This document shows, piece by piece, positions 1 to 7,628 of a DNA stretch of 35,972 nt. The notes beneath the pieces were generated by a model that had not been told where the DNA came from, ran no database searches, and was given only the letters and a program-made list of their open reading frames with translations. This DNA is from JBCBSS01 sp039819065. GTDB taxonomy: Bacteria; Bacteroidota; Bacteroidia; Cytophagales; Cyclobacteriaceae. Both the position numbers and the translations under genes were made by a program. The first letter of the stretch is position 1, and the number at the start of each line of letters is the position of its first letter. The stretch lies in NCBI GenBank assembly GCA_039819065.1, contig JBCBSS010000080.1:1-35972 (forward strand), given 5' to 3'.

Positions 1-44
1 TTTTAATAATTATATTTATACTATAACCCTAAACTTAAATAAAA

Positions 45-257
45 ATGAAAAAGAACAAAAAACTGAAGATTAGCGAATTGAAGGTAAAGAGTTTTGTTAC
101 TGCTTCTGATGATCTTAATCCAAATACTGTAAAAGGTGGAACCAGCGGTTGGGGAGGTATTACAAATGGTAATATGATTTGTGAGGAAACCATCAATCCG
201 GATATCTATGGTGTATGCCGACCTGATTTCACAGTGGCATGTCCTGACACCTGGTAA
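45..257 (+). CDS. Pinensin/class I lanthipeptide-like precursor peptide
   Basis: A 70-residue peptide. Residues 1-19 form a Lys-rich amphipathic leader whose KLKISELKVKSFVT stretch (6-19) matches the leader style of Bacteroidota class I lanthipeptides of the pinensin type. A TVKGG segment at 28-32 looks like a leader-peptide processing site. The putative core (33-70) is rich in Gly, Thr and Ser and has three Cys (46, 58, 66), so Ser/Thr dehydration and thioether rings to Cys are chemically possible. No LanB, LanC, protease or transporter gene follows; an intrinsic terminator does. Modification genes would have to lie upstream of the window or elsewhere. The gene starts 44 bases into the window, so its promoter may be cut off. 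The leader family is recognised with good confidence; that the peptide is actually modified is inference. Confidence 0.7.
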   Translation: MKKNKKLKISELKVKSFVTASDDLNPNTVKGGTSGWGGITNGNMICEETINPDIYGVCRPDFTVACPDTW

Positions 258-275
258 AGACTGACAAAAAAGCTA

Positions 276-308
276 AAGCCGTGAAGCCTGGGGTTTCACG
301 GCTTTTTT
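276..308 (+). terminator. Intrinsic terminator after the precursor peptide
   Basis: A perfect 10-bp stem (276-285 pairing with 295-304; arms AAGCCGTGAA and TTCACGGCTT) with a 9-base loop runs into a T tract at 303-308. It begins 19 bases after the precursor stop codon. It separates the peptide gene from the esterase operon that starts at 430. Confidence 0.88.
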
Positions 309-429
309 GTTTCATGAAGGAGTGCTCGGGAATAAATCATATTAAAAACTATAGTCTCTCATATTACTGCGTAAGATCGTTGACCAATTTGCATTTAACA
401 TTTGCTTAACATTGAGTAAGTTCGCAGTT

Positions 430-1197
430 ATGAATGAGGTCAAACACGATTTTTTGCCGATCGTTAAGGTAATAGAGGAAGCCTATGAAATTCCTCAATT
501 AGGGGCAACACGCAAGATATCCGCACTCCTTCCATATGACTACGAATACTCCAATAAGCGCTATCCGGTACTTTATATGCAGGATGGGCAAAATCTCTTC
601 AACCCTCACGCACCGTACGGCGACTGGGCTATAGACCGATCACTTGCACGACTGGCAGCCCAAGGTTTTCATGATATTATTGTTATTGCCGTCGATCACG
701 GTGAAGAAGAGCGCATCAAGGAATACTCTCCCTATGAACATAATGAGTTGGGCATCGGGCAAGGCCATTGCTATGTGGAGTTTTTGAAGACTAAGTTGAT
801 CCCTTACGTAAATAAGGAATACCGCGTGAAAGCCTCGCCAAAATACACAGGTATTGGAGGTAGCTCTATGGGCGGATTGATCAGCTTATATGCAGGGTTA
901 ACCGAACCAGAAGTGTTCGGGAAAATGATGATCTTCTCACCTAGCCTTTGGATATCGCCAATGATATTTGAAGATGCCGCCCAATACATGCCAATGCCCC
1001 AATCCAAGCTTTATCTTTATGCCGGAGGACGAGAAAGTATTCAGCATTTACCGAATATTAAGAAGCTTGAAATGGTCATGCGGACTAAGCCTTATTTCGA
1101 ATTCAACCTTTCAGTAGACATGGAAGGACAACATCAAGAATATTATTGGAGTAGAGAGTTTCCAGAAGCAGTAAAATGGCTATATTTCAATAACTGA
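430..1197 (+). CDS. Alpha/beta-hydrolase, esterase D/enterochelin-esterase family (PF00756)
   Basis: A cytoplasmic-looking 255-residue serine hydrolase with no signal peptide. The nucleophile elbow GSSMGG places the catalytic Ser at 146. The acidic residue is probably Glu202 (in YAGGRES) and the His is His235 (in GQHQEYYW). An early YMQDGQ segment (49-54) is typical of this family. The ATG at 430 is chosen over an in-frame TTG at 412, because the added six residues have no family support. The gene is first in a three-gene operon: the aminopeptidase starts 7 bases after its stop. It is a distant paralogue of the esterase at 15011-15835, which also carries a NDGQ segment and also lies beside ATP-grasp genes. 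The natural substrate is unknown; the context suggests a peptide or amino-acid ester or amide. Confidence 0.85.
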   Translation: MNEVKHDFLPIVKVIEEAYEIPQLGATRKISALLPYDYEYSNKRYPVLYMQDGQNLFNPHAPYGDWAIDRSLARLAAQGFHDIIVIAVDHGEEERIKEYSPYEHNELGIGQGHCYVEFLKTKLIPYVNKEYRVKASPKYTGIGGSSMGGLISLYAGLTEPEVFGKMMIFSPSLWISPMIFEDAAQYMPMPQSKLYLYAGGRESIQHLPNIKKLEMVMRTKPYFEFNLSVDMEGQHQEYYWSREFPEAVKWLYFNN

Positions 1198-1204
1198 TTA
1201 CTGT

Positions 1205-2653
1205 ATGTTATTAACACTCTCCAAAAGCCACTCGAACTCACATAGCATTATTCTGCCGATCGTCAAGGGAAAGATAGATCACGAGCGATTGGTCGAACTC
1301 ACCGGACTGGATATCACTTTTGATTTTGAAGGTGATTTCAAAGAACAGCAGGTCATTTATCATCCGAAGACCGGAAAAAGAATATACTTACTTGGGTTGG
1401 GAGAAGAAAAAGATAGCAATCGCCTAAGGGATGCATTTCGAAGTCTGGCATTCAAACATTGCAAGGATTTTGAGGCCGGTTTACAACTCGACGGCTTGCA
1501 CTTGTCTCAAAAGGCGGTGGAAGAGGCGGTTATAGGCCTTGAACTGGCCACCTATCGCATTGGAGCCCATAAGACTGAAAGCGAGTTATCTGATTTCTAC
1601 AAGGATGATTTTGAAGTGGTCATCATTAGTGACCAGATCGATAAGTCTTTGCTGAAAAAAGCGCAGGATACGGGTAATTCCATGAAGCACGTTTTGGCGT
1701 TGGTGGATGCTCCCGCGAATGTCAAGACACCGCAATACCTGGCACAATGGGCCAAGGATTCTGCCAAGAAATATGGATATACCTGTGAGATTTTCGAGAA
1801 GGAAAAACTACAACAAGACGGTTTCGGTGCGTTGATAGCCGTTGGGCAAGGCAGTATTCATGAGCCTGTACTCATTACATTGGAACATAAGCCTAAGGAT
1901 GCCTCATCTGAGGTGCCTGAATTGGCGCTGATTGGCAAGGGGATAACCTTTGATACGGGTGGTATTTCTATCAAAGGCTCGCAGAACATGCACTACATGA
2001 AAAGTGATATGGGTGGGGCAGGAGCCGTTTTAGGGGCTGTAGAACTGGCGGCGCGACTGGATTTGCCTATTCATGTAGTTGGTATTGTGGCTTCAGCTGA
2101 AAACGCTGTGGATGCCAACAGTTTCAAGCCGGGTGATGTAATCACGTCGTACTCTGGGAAAACCATAGAAATCATAGATACCGATGCCGAGGGGCGTTTG
2201 GTGCTGGCGGATGCCATTAATTATGCGGTCAAAAATTACCAACCCAAGCACATTATTGACCTGGCTACACTCACGGGTAATTGCGTAATGGCTTTGGGCT
2301 ATTCTGCGGCAGGTATGTTTACCAAGAATGAAGCATTAGCAGAAAAGCTTCAGCGTGTCGGGGAGGACATCTATGAAAGGGTTTGGCCGCTTCCTTTATT
2401 TGATGAATTTAAGTCAGATGTGTTTTCTGATATTGCTGATGTTCGTAATTTCAGCGGCAAACCGATAGCAGGAGCCATTACTGCGGCTAAATTCCTCGAG
2501 GTGTTTACGGAGGAGCACGAATGTTGGATGCACCTCGATATCGCCGGTGTGGCTTTTGGTGATTCTGAATATAGTAAAATGAAAAGCGCGTCTGCCTATG
2601 GTGTGCGGTTGATGGTGGAGTTTATGAAGGCCATAGCTGAACCAAACACTTAA
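1205..2653 (+). CDS. Leucyl aminopeptidase family protein (peptidase M17)
   Basis: A 482-residue metallo-aminopeptidase that removes N-terminal residues from peptides in the cytoplasm. All key M17 residues are present with the same spacing as recalled for E. coli PepA: Lys245 and Asp250 in IGKGITFDTGG, Lys257, Asp268 in MKSDMGG, then Asp327, Glu329 and Arg331 in the signature DTDAEGRL. These supply two metal sites plus the catalytic Lys and Arg. The N-terminal domain (about 1-165) is diverged, as is normal for the family. The gene sits between an esterase (7 bases upstream) and an ATP-grasp ligase (14 bases downstream), so it is probably cotranscribed with both. M17 enzymes can act as Cys-Gly dipeptidases in glutathione-type peptide turnover, which would fit a small-peptide pathway, but the substrate is not visible. 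Confidence 0.94.
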   Translation: MLLTLSKSHSNSHSIILPIVKGKIDHERLVELTGLDITFDFEGDFKEQQVIYHPKTGKRIYLLGLGEEKDSNRLRDAFRSLAFKHCKDFEAGLQLDGLHLSQKAVEEAVIGLELATYRIGAHKTESELSDFYKDDFEVVIISDQIDKSLLKKAQDTGNSMKHVLALVDAPANVKTPQYLAQWAKDSAKKYGYTCEIFEKEKLQQDGFGALIAVGQGSIHEPVLITLEHKPKDASSEVPELALIGKGITFDTGGISIKGSQNMHYMKSDMGGAGAVLGAVELAARLDLPIHVVGIVASAENAVDANSFKPGDVITSYSGKTIEIIDTDAEGRLVLADAINYAVKNYQPKHIIDLATLTGNCVMALGYSAAGMFTKNEALAEKLQRVGEDIYERVWPLPLFDEFKSDVFSDIADVRNFSGKPIAGAITAAKFLEVFTEEHECWMHLDIAGVAFGDSEYSKMKSASAYGVRLMVEFMKAIAEPNT

Positions 2654-2667
2654 GATATAATACACCC

Positions 2668-3864
2668 ATGGAAGCCCTCAACGTACTGTGCGTATCCACT
2701 TATTTCAAAGGTCAGCCCTTTCTACAGGCATGTAAAGCTGCCGGTAACAACGTTTTTCTACTCACCAAAAAGGAATTAGAACATGAGGCGTGGCCACGTG
2801 AGGCTATTGACGAGTTTTTCCTTATCGACGAATGGAATGACGACGATATCAAGAATGGGATTGCTTACAAAATGCGTTCTATTCATTTTGACCGCTTTGT
2901 AGCGCTAGATGATTTTGATGTTGAAAAGGTGGCCACTTTGAGAGAGCATTTTAGAATGCCGGGTATGGGTGAGACTACTGCCAGGTATTTCAGAGACAAA
3001 TTGGCCATGAGGATCAAGGCACAGGATGACGGCATCCCTGTTCCGGAGTTTACAGCACTTTTCAATGATCAGGATATTAACCGGTTTGCTGACACCGTTC
3101 CTGCTCCATGGTTAGTAAAACCAAGAGCTGAGGCATCTGCGACCGGTATCAAGAAAGTATACTCTAAAGAAGAGCTTTGGGAGGTCATCAACAGCATGGG
3201 TGATGAAAGACACCGATACCTGGTAGAACGTTTTGCTCCGGGCGATGTATATCACGTGGATGGCCTGAACTACCTGGGTGAGGTGATCTTTTCAAGAGTA
3301 AGCCAATATCTTGATACACCTTTTGAAGTCGCCCATGGCGGTGGAATATTCAGATCACATACTGTAGCATTAGGTGGGGAAGACGATGTGGCCTTGCGTG
3401 CTTTGAATGAACGGGTGATGAAATCGTTTGGTATGAGAGACAGTTCTTCACACACAGAGTTCATTCGTTCTAAAGAGACCGGAGAGTATTTCTTTTTAGA
3501 AACCTCATCAAGGGTAGGAGGGGCCAACTTAGCTGAAATGGTTGAGGCGGCTACTGGTATCAACCTTTGGGGAGAATGGGCCAGGGTTGAGAACGCTGTG
3601 CTAAGGAATATCTCTTACGAACTTCCTGCTATCAAATCGACCTACGCCGGTATTGTGGTATCACTTTCGAGATTCGAACATCCCGATACATCATCCTTCA
3701 CCGACCCCGAATTGGTTTGGCGTATGGACAAACCATGGCACATTGGTCTTATTGTCACCTCTGATTCAAGAGAGCGGGTGCTCGAGTTATTGGATCACTA
3801 CACTCAGCGTATCGGCAACGAGTTTCACGCCAGCCTACCAGCACCTGACCGCTCGGATAATTAA
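2668..3864 (+). CDS. ATP-grasp ligase, biotin-carboxylase-like fold
   Basis: A 398-residue ATP-grasp enzyme; the family activates a carboxylate as acyl phosphate and joins it to an amine or other nucleophile. An N-terminal Rossmann-like domain (about 5-90) is followed by the ATP-grasp core. Lys111 (FRDK) and Lys151 in PWLVKPRAEAS are the likely nucleotide-binding lysines. YLVERFAPGD (184-193) supplies the adenine-contacting Glu187. Glu264, Glu278 and Arg282 in FFLETSSRVGGA form the Mg-ATP site; the family's usual Asn in E-x-N-x-R is Ser280 here. About 90 residues after the core (from 310) are probably a substrate-specific lid. The gene is last in the operon with the esterase and aminopeptidase. 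The product cannot be named; amino-acid or dipeptide ligation is plausible. Confidence 0.88.
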   Translation: MEALNVLCVSTYFKGQPFLQACKAAGNNVFLLTKKELEHEAWPREAIDEFFLIDEWNDDDIKNGIAYKMRSIHFDRFVALDDFDVEKVATLREHFRMPGMGETTARYFRDKLAMRIKAQDDGIPVPEFTALFNDQDINRFADTVPAPWLVKPRAEASATGIKKVYSKEELWEVINSMGDERHRYLVERFAPGDVYHVDGLNYLGEVIFSRVSQYLDTPFEVAHGGGIFRSHTVALGGEDDVALRALNERVMKSFGMRDSSSHTEFIRSKETGEYFFLETSSRVGGANLAEMVEAATGINLWGEWARVENAVLRNISYELPAIKSTYAGIVVSLSRFEHPDTSSFTDPELVWRMDKPWHIGLIVTSDSRERVLELLDHYTQRIGNEFHASLPAPDRSDN

Positions 3865-4171
3865 GCTCTATTATCTTTAAGTCTAGCTTAGCTTCTTTAT
3901 GCTTTCATGGCTGAATAATGCAATTCTAATTGTACATACCTAACATATGATTTTTCAGAAATAGTTGCCATAATGTTAAATTCTTACATTATCTAATGCC
4001 GAATTTGCAGAGAAAAAGCCCGCTTTTACATTATTAAGAAATATTAACACAAGTAATTTTTCGCTATTCAATGTATTTATTACATTCGAACTGTGGCCAG
4101 TCGTCTATAGATATAACAACCTGACTGTCCCTCCTTAACACATTAATAGGCTTTATAAACTAGACAAAATC
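3865..4171. other. AT-rich intergenic region before the LRR gene
   Basis: 307 bases between the ATP-grasp stop and the LRR start. I see no ORF with coding character, no RNA gene, no clear terminator and no exact TAnnTTTG box. It presumably holds the end of the upstream operon and the LRR promoter. Confidence 0.5.
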
Positions 4172-6034
4172 ATGAAAAAGTTAGTCATGCTGGCCCTTTT
4201 TTCAGGGGCCATGGCATTCTGCTATCCTGGAATGTCAAAATCTTTATCTCTTCCTCCAATTCACCCAACCGATTCGTTGACCTTGCTTACGTTGTACGAC
4301 GCATTCAATGCTGACGAATGGTATGAACCATGGGATCTAAATGAACCGATGTGGAATTGGAATGGTGTGGGCTTAAACTACAGCACTGGTAGGGTTACCT
4401 ACTTATGGCTTCCCAATATAATGAGTGGTTACCTTCCGCCCGAAATTGGAAATCTCACGGAACTGGTGGAATTGGCATTACTGGGTGGCATGAATGGGGA
4501 AATACCATCGGAATTAGGGCAACTCACAAAGCTGAAAACATTACACCTAGGTGCTACTCAACTCAGTGGGTCGATACCTGAAGAAATTGGAAATCTAACT
4601 GAGCTAAGAATACTGCGCTTGCAAAACAATAAGCTAACTGGTAGTATTCCTTCATCAATAGGCAACTTAGACAAGGTGAGAGTCGTGACCTTCGGTACCA
4701 ATAACCTCTCTGGTGAAATACCCGAAGAAATCAGTAATATGACTGACCTTCAATACTTGAATCTATCACGCAATCAATTGACTGGCGAACTGCCTGAATC
4801 GCTAGGTTCTATGCCTAATCTGGTAAGTATTCGTGTTAATGAAAATATGCTCAGCGGGTCTATACCATTGTCTTTGGAAGATTTGAATTTGAGATATCTT
4901 ATCTATTATCAAAACCAGCTCTGCCTTCCTGTCGAATTCGACCTTAGTACAGTTCAGATTCATGATGGTACAGGAGAGTATTGTACATTCCCATGTGCTG
5001 AAGATAAACGTGATGCCCTTATGGCTTTATACAACAGCACCGGCGGCGCGAATTGGACTGTGACATGGGATCTGAACCTGCCCGTACACGCATGGCATGG
5101 TGTGGTTGTGAACAATGATGGCTGTGTTGTAGGTCTTAAATTGGGTGATAATAACCTTGTGGGCACCATACCCTCGGAAATAGGAGAGCTGACTGATCTT
5201 ACGAAACTTGAGTTATTCAAGAATCAGCTGTCCGGAACCATACCATCAGCATTGAGTAATTTGGATAACCTGCTTTTCCTGAAGCTTTACAGAAATCAAT
5301 TGAGCGGGGAAATTCCAGCGGAATTGGGAGATCTTGACCGATTAATCAGCCTTTCCTTAGTGAAAAACCAGTTGGAAGGTAACATCCCTGCTATTCTTGG
5401 GGAACTTCCTAACCTGGAATATCTTAACTTACACTATAACCAATTGAGTGGATCGATACCCGTGGAGTTAGGACAACTGACTGGGCTAATCGAGCTAGGT
5501 ATTTCCAATAATAACTTGACAGGTGAGTTACCTGAATCATTATCAAATCTGACTTCGCTGGCGAGATTGCATGTAGAACAAAATAATCTTACCGGTAGCA
5601 TCCCGTTATCATACAGCAACATTCCGTCGATCGGATATTTTAGCTATGAGAAAACGAATATCTGTACTCCTCAGGATGAAGATTTCCTTTCATGGCTCAA
5701 CAGTTTCACAACTATCAGATCAGGGATTGACTGTTCAACGCCTGTGACAGAAGCATTGACATCTAACACAGTATCAGCTGATGCTATGCAGGTTTACCCT
5801 AACCCAACGGCAGGTGTTGCCAACATACCGTTTGTACTCACCCAGCGCAGCGAGGAAACGAATATTCTAATCTATGATGAAGTAGGTAATGAAGTATGGA
5901 ATCATCGAGGCAGTTATGGTGAAGGGTATCATAATGTGACGGCAGACCTAAGTCATTTGCCAGCAGGGCTCTACATTTATCAACTGGTCAACGCCGAAAT
6001 GAATGTAAGCAAAAGGTTGGTTATCAAAAGATAA
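4172..6034 (+). CDS. T9SS-secreted leucine-rich-repeat protein (plant-type LRR, two modules)
   Basis: A 620-residue secreted protein. Residues 1-22 are a signal peptide. Two parallel modules follow. Each starts with a cap containing an L-x-x-L-Y segment and a Trp-rich W-D-L-N-x-P motif (about 34-70 and 276-310), then about eight 24-residue repeats of the form LxxLxLxxNxLxGxIPxxLGN, the consensus usual in plant receptor LRRs. Cysteines at the module boundary suggest a disulfide-closed cap. From about 541 a type A T9SS sorting domain begins with VYPNPTAG and ends in LPAGLYIYQL and KRLVIKR, so the protein should cross the outer membrane and be anchored or released at the surface. A role in binding a polymer or another cell is likely but not shown. 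It is a single-gene unit. Confidence 0.92.
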   Translation: MKKLVMLALFSGAMAFCYPGMSKSLSLPPIHPTDSLTLLTLYDAFNADEWYEPWDLNEPMWNWNGVGLNYSTGRVTYLWLPNIMSGYLPPEIGNLTELVELALLGGMNGEIPSELGQLTKLKTLHLGATQLSGSIPEEIGNLTELRILRLQNNKLTGSIPSSIGNLDKVRVVTFGTNNLSGEIPEEISNMTDLQYLNLSRNQLTGELPESLGSMPNLVSIRVNENMLSGSIPLSLEDLNLRYLIYYQNQLCLPVEFDLSTVQIHDGTGEYCTFPCAEDKRDALMALYNSTGGANWTVTWDLNLPVHAWHGVVVNNDGCVVGLKLGDNNLVGTIPSEIGELTDLTKLELFKNQLSGTIPSALSNLDNLLFLKLYRNQLSGEIPAELGDLDRLISLSLVKNQLEGNIPAILGELPNLEYLNLHYNQLSGSIPVELGQLTGLIELGISNNNLTGELPESLSNLTSLARLHVEQNNLTGSIPLSYSNIPSIGYFSYEKTNICTPQDEDFLSWLNSFTTIRSGIDCSTPVTEALTSNTVSADAMQVYPNPTAGVANIPFVLTQRSEETNILIYDEVGNEVWNHRGSYGEGYHNVTADLSHLPAGLYIYQLVNAEMNVSKRLVIKR

Positions 6035-6125
6035 TACTACTACTATACCTCACCGACTTTTAAGGTGTCGACGCTATCACTTAGTCTATCATGGTGACTT
6101 AGCGTTGGCATCTTTTCATTTCTTT

Positions 6126-6707
6126 TTAATCCAGTAAAGCTAGTACGGCCTTTACTGAAGAAGATAGCTTCTTTTTGTTGGGGTCTATTTTAGCGACCAC
6201 CCTCAGTCCATTGTAAAGCGTAAATAGGAGAGAAGCTATTGAGGCTAAATCCTTTCCTTTTTCAAACTGACCTTCCTCTTCACCCTTCTTCAGATAGTCA
6301 AGAAAGAATTGCTCAAAGCCTTTTTTGTTTTTGCTCAATACTGAGAGCATTTCATCATGGCCGGGAATCAGCTCTGTGGTAGTGTTCACTACAAAGCACC
6401 CTTTTCGATCTTTATCCGAAACTGATTCCTCAATGGCTAAATCGAATAGCCTTTGCAGGCCTTCTTTGACGTTAGGCTGTGATGCCACGAAAGTAATCAT
6501 GTTATCTTTATTTGACTTTTGATAGTGCTCAAAAGCTTTTCTGAACAGCTGTTCTTTATCACCGAAGGTACCATAGAGACTGGCTCGGTTTATACCCATA
6601 TGATCGACCAGATCTTGCATACCTGTGGCGGCAAATCCTTTTCGCCAGAATAATTCCATGGCTTTTTCAAGCACCTCTTGTTCGTCAAATGTCTTAGTTC
6701 GTGCCAT
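6126..6707 (-). CDS. TetR/AcrR-family transcriptional repressor
   Basis: A 193-residue regulator. The N-terminal helix-turn-helix (about 8-55) contains ATGMQDLVDHMGINRASLYG and then FGDKEQLFRKAF, the classic TetR recognition-helix and linker pattern. The rest is a helical ligand/dimer domain. The start is set at 6707 (MARTKTFDE); an upstream in-frame ATG at 6743 would translate through an inverted repeat and adds 12 atypical residues. It lies 79 bases downstream of the SDR gene on the same strand. Palindromes of the form TGGAA-N6-TTCCA occur in front of both genes, so it probably represses itself and the SDR. The inducer is unknown, possibly a carbonyl or xenobiotic compound. Confidence 0.93.
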   Translation of the reverse strand: MARTKTFDEQEVLEKAMELFWRKGFAATGMQDLVDHMGINRASLYGTFGDKEQLFRKAFEHYQKSNKDNMITFVASQPNVKEGLQRLFDLAIEESVSDKDRKGCFVVNTTTELIPGHDEMLSVLSKNKKGFEQFFLDYLKKGEEEGQFEKGKDLASIASLLFTLYNGLRVVAKIDPNKKKLSSSVKAVLALLD

Positions 6708-6714
6708 AATGTAG

Positions 6715-6743
6715 TTGTGGGAACACCATTGATGTTCCCACAA
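6715..6743. promoter_or_regulatory. 11-bp inverted repeat over the TetR leader
   Basis: Perfect arms TTGTGGGAACA (6715-6725) and TGTTCCCACAA (6733-6743) are separated by 7 bases. The repeat ends 7 bases upstream of the TetR start and overlaps the -7 box at 6741-6748. It contains GGAAC half-sites like those of the TGGAA-N6-TTCCA operators but with different spacing. It could be a second repressor site or an mRNA hairpin covering the ribosome-binding region. Confidence 0.6.
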
Positions 6744-6771
6744 AATTAATATAATGGAATTTTCATTCCAA
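6741..6771 (-). promoter_or_regulatory. Bacteroidota-type promoter of the TetR gene
   Basis: On the - strand a -7 box TAATTTTG (6748 to 6741; consensus TAnnTTTG) is preceded by TTG at 6771-6769, 20 bases away. This fits the two-part promoter known for Bacteroidota sigma factor. The transcript would start close to the 6715-6743 inverted repeat. The operator at 6755-6770 lies between the two boxes. Confidence 0.6.
6755..6770. promoter_or_regulatory. Putative TetR operator O3 in the TetR promoter
   Basis: The 16-bp palindrome TGGAATTTTCATTCCA has the form TGGAA-N6-TTCCA, the same as the site at 7613-7628. It sits between the -33 and -7 boxes of the TetR promoter, where a bound dimer would block RNA polymerase. 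Confidence 0.6.
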
Positions 6772-6786
6772 AAAAGGATAAAACAA

Positions 6787-7542
6787 TCAAGCTAATAACG
6801 GATTTACATTAATACCTCCGTCAATATTGTATTCACTACCTGTGATAAACGATGCATCGTCTGAAGCAAGGAAAGCTACCAGGTTGGCGATATCTTCCGG
6901 CTGTCCGAAACGCTTGAGAGGTACTCTGTTTTGCATCGCTTCAGCGAATCCGTTAAGTTGTTCTTCTGGCATGCCTGTTTTACCAAAGATAGGTGTATAG
7001 ACTGGGCCAGGGTTGACAGCATTGACCCTGATCTTTCTAGGGGCAAGCTCAGTTGCTGCTGTTCTCGTGTACGAGTTCAAGGCTGCTTTAGACGCTGCAT
7101 ACACTGCTGTGTTAGGCATGCCGGTATAAGCGTTTATTGATGATAGGTTGATGATACTCGCACCATCGTTTAGGATAGGCAAGAACTTCTCGACAGTAAA
7201 GACCGCCCCTTTGAAGTTAATACCGATCTGGTGATCAAACATTTCTTCGCTTATTTGGCCTACAGGGGCAGGTTGGAAGATACCAGCGTTAACAAAAAGG
7301 ATATCGACATGGCCAAATTCGTTTTTGACCTGATCGACTAGTGAATCTATAGCGGATAAAGAGCTGACATCGGCTACAATACCTTTTACGCCGAGCGTGT
7401 TAGCTGCTTCGGCTACTTTTGATTCAGAACGCCCGGTGATAATTACTGAAGCACCTTCTTCTTTTAATTTTTGGGCTGAGGCATAGCCGATACCGCTATT
7501 ACCGCCTGTGACGACAGCTACTTTTCCATTTAATTTGCTCAT
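6787..7542 (-). CDS. Short-chain dehydrogenase/reductase (SDR, classical type)
   Basis: A 251-residue NAD(P)-dependent oxidoreductase. It has the cofactor motif TGGNSGIG (12-19), NAG (85-87), catalytic Ser135, Tyr148 and Lys152 (YAASK), and the C-terminal FITGSEYNIDGG usual in 3-oxoacyl-ACP-reductase-like SDRs. GRSES at 37-41 follows the second beta strand; an Arg there often signals NADP preference. The start at 7542 (MSKLNGK) replaces a longer frame opening at 7629 that would begin inside an operator. The promoter region carries two putative TetR sites, and the TetR gene lies downstream on the same strand, so it is probably an inducible detoxification or quorum-compound-modifying reductase. 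The substrate is unknown. Confidence 0.93.
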   Translation of the reverse strand: MSKLNGKVAVVTGGNSGIGYASAQKLKEEGASVIITGRSESKVAEAANTLGVKGIVADVSSLSAIDSLVDQVKNEFGHVDILFVNAGIFQPAPVGQISEEMFDHQIGINFKGAVFTVEKFLPILNDGASIINLSSINAYTGMPNTAVYAASKAALNSYTRTAATELAPRKIRVNAVNPGPVYTPIFGKTGMPEEQLNGFAEAMQNRVPLKRFGQPEDIANLVAFLASDDASFITGSEYNIDGGINVNPLLA

Positions 7543-7577
7543 GTGTGATATATAATTTTTATAGTGATTAAATATTA

Positions 7578-7593
7578 TGGAACGATCATTCTT
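7578..7593. promoter_or_regulatory. Putative TetR operator O2 (imperfect)
   Basis: TGGAACGATCATTCTT keeps the left half and TTC of the TGGAA-N6-TTCCA pattern. It lies between the predicted -7 box (7598-7605) and the SDR start, near the expected transcription start. Confidence 0.5.
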
Positions 7594-7597
7594 TTTA

Positions 7598-7605
7598 CAA
7601 ACATA
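7598..7605 (-). promoter_or_regulatory. -7 box of the SDR promoter
   Basis: On the - strand TATGTTTG matches the Bacteroidota TAnnTTTG element. It is bracketed by the two putative operators at 7578-7593 and 7613-7628. No TTG is found at the right distance upstream; that position falls in the upstream operator. Confidence 0.5.
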
Positions 7606-7612
7606 CAATAAA

Positions 7613-7628
7613 TGGAACGAACATTCCA
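7613..7628. promoter_or_regulatory. Putative TetR operator O1
   Basis: TGGAACGAACATTCCA is a TGGAA-N6-TTCCA palindrome covering the -33 region of the SDR promoter. Its match in form and length to 6755-6770 is the main evidence that one repressor controls both genes. Confidence 0.65.

Noticed and set aside
412..429. TTG start for the first esterase
   Set aside because: ATG at 430 gives a normal family N terminus; the extra six residues add nothing recognisable.
2414..2665. Antisense frame inside the leucyl aminopeptidase gene
   Set aside because: It is fully explained by the M17 coding sequence on the + strand; no independent signal.
430..3864. The esterase operon as the modification machinery for the adjacent precursor peptide (graspetide cluster)
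   Set aside because: A strong terminator separates them, the leader is of lanthipeptide type, and the ATP-grasp is of the biotin-carboxylase-like kind. Kept only as a minor alternative.
6050..6112. Possible terminator after the LRR gene
   Set aside because: GACGCTA and TTAGCGTT can pair only with large bulges and no T tract follows closely, so it was not listed.
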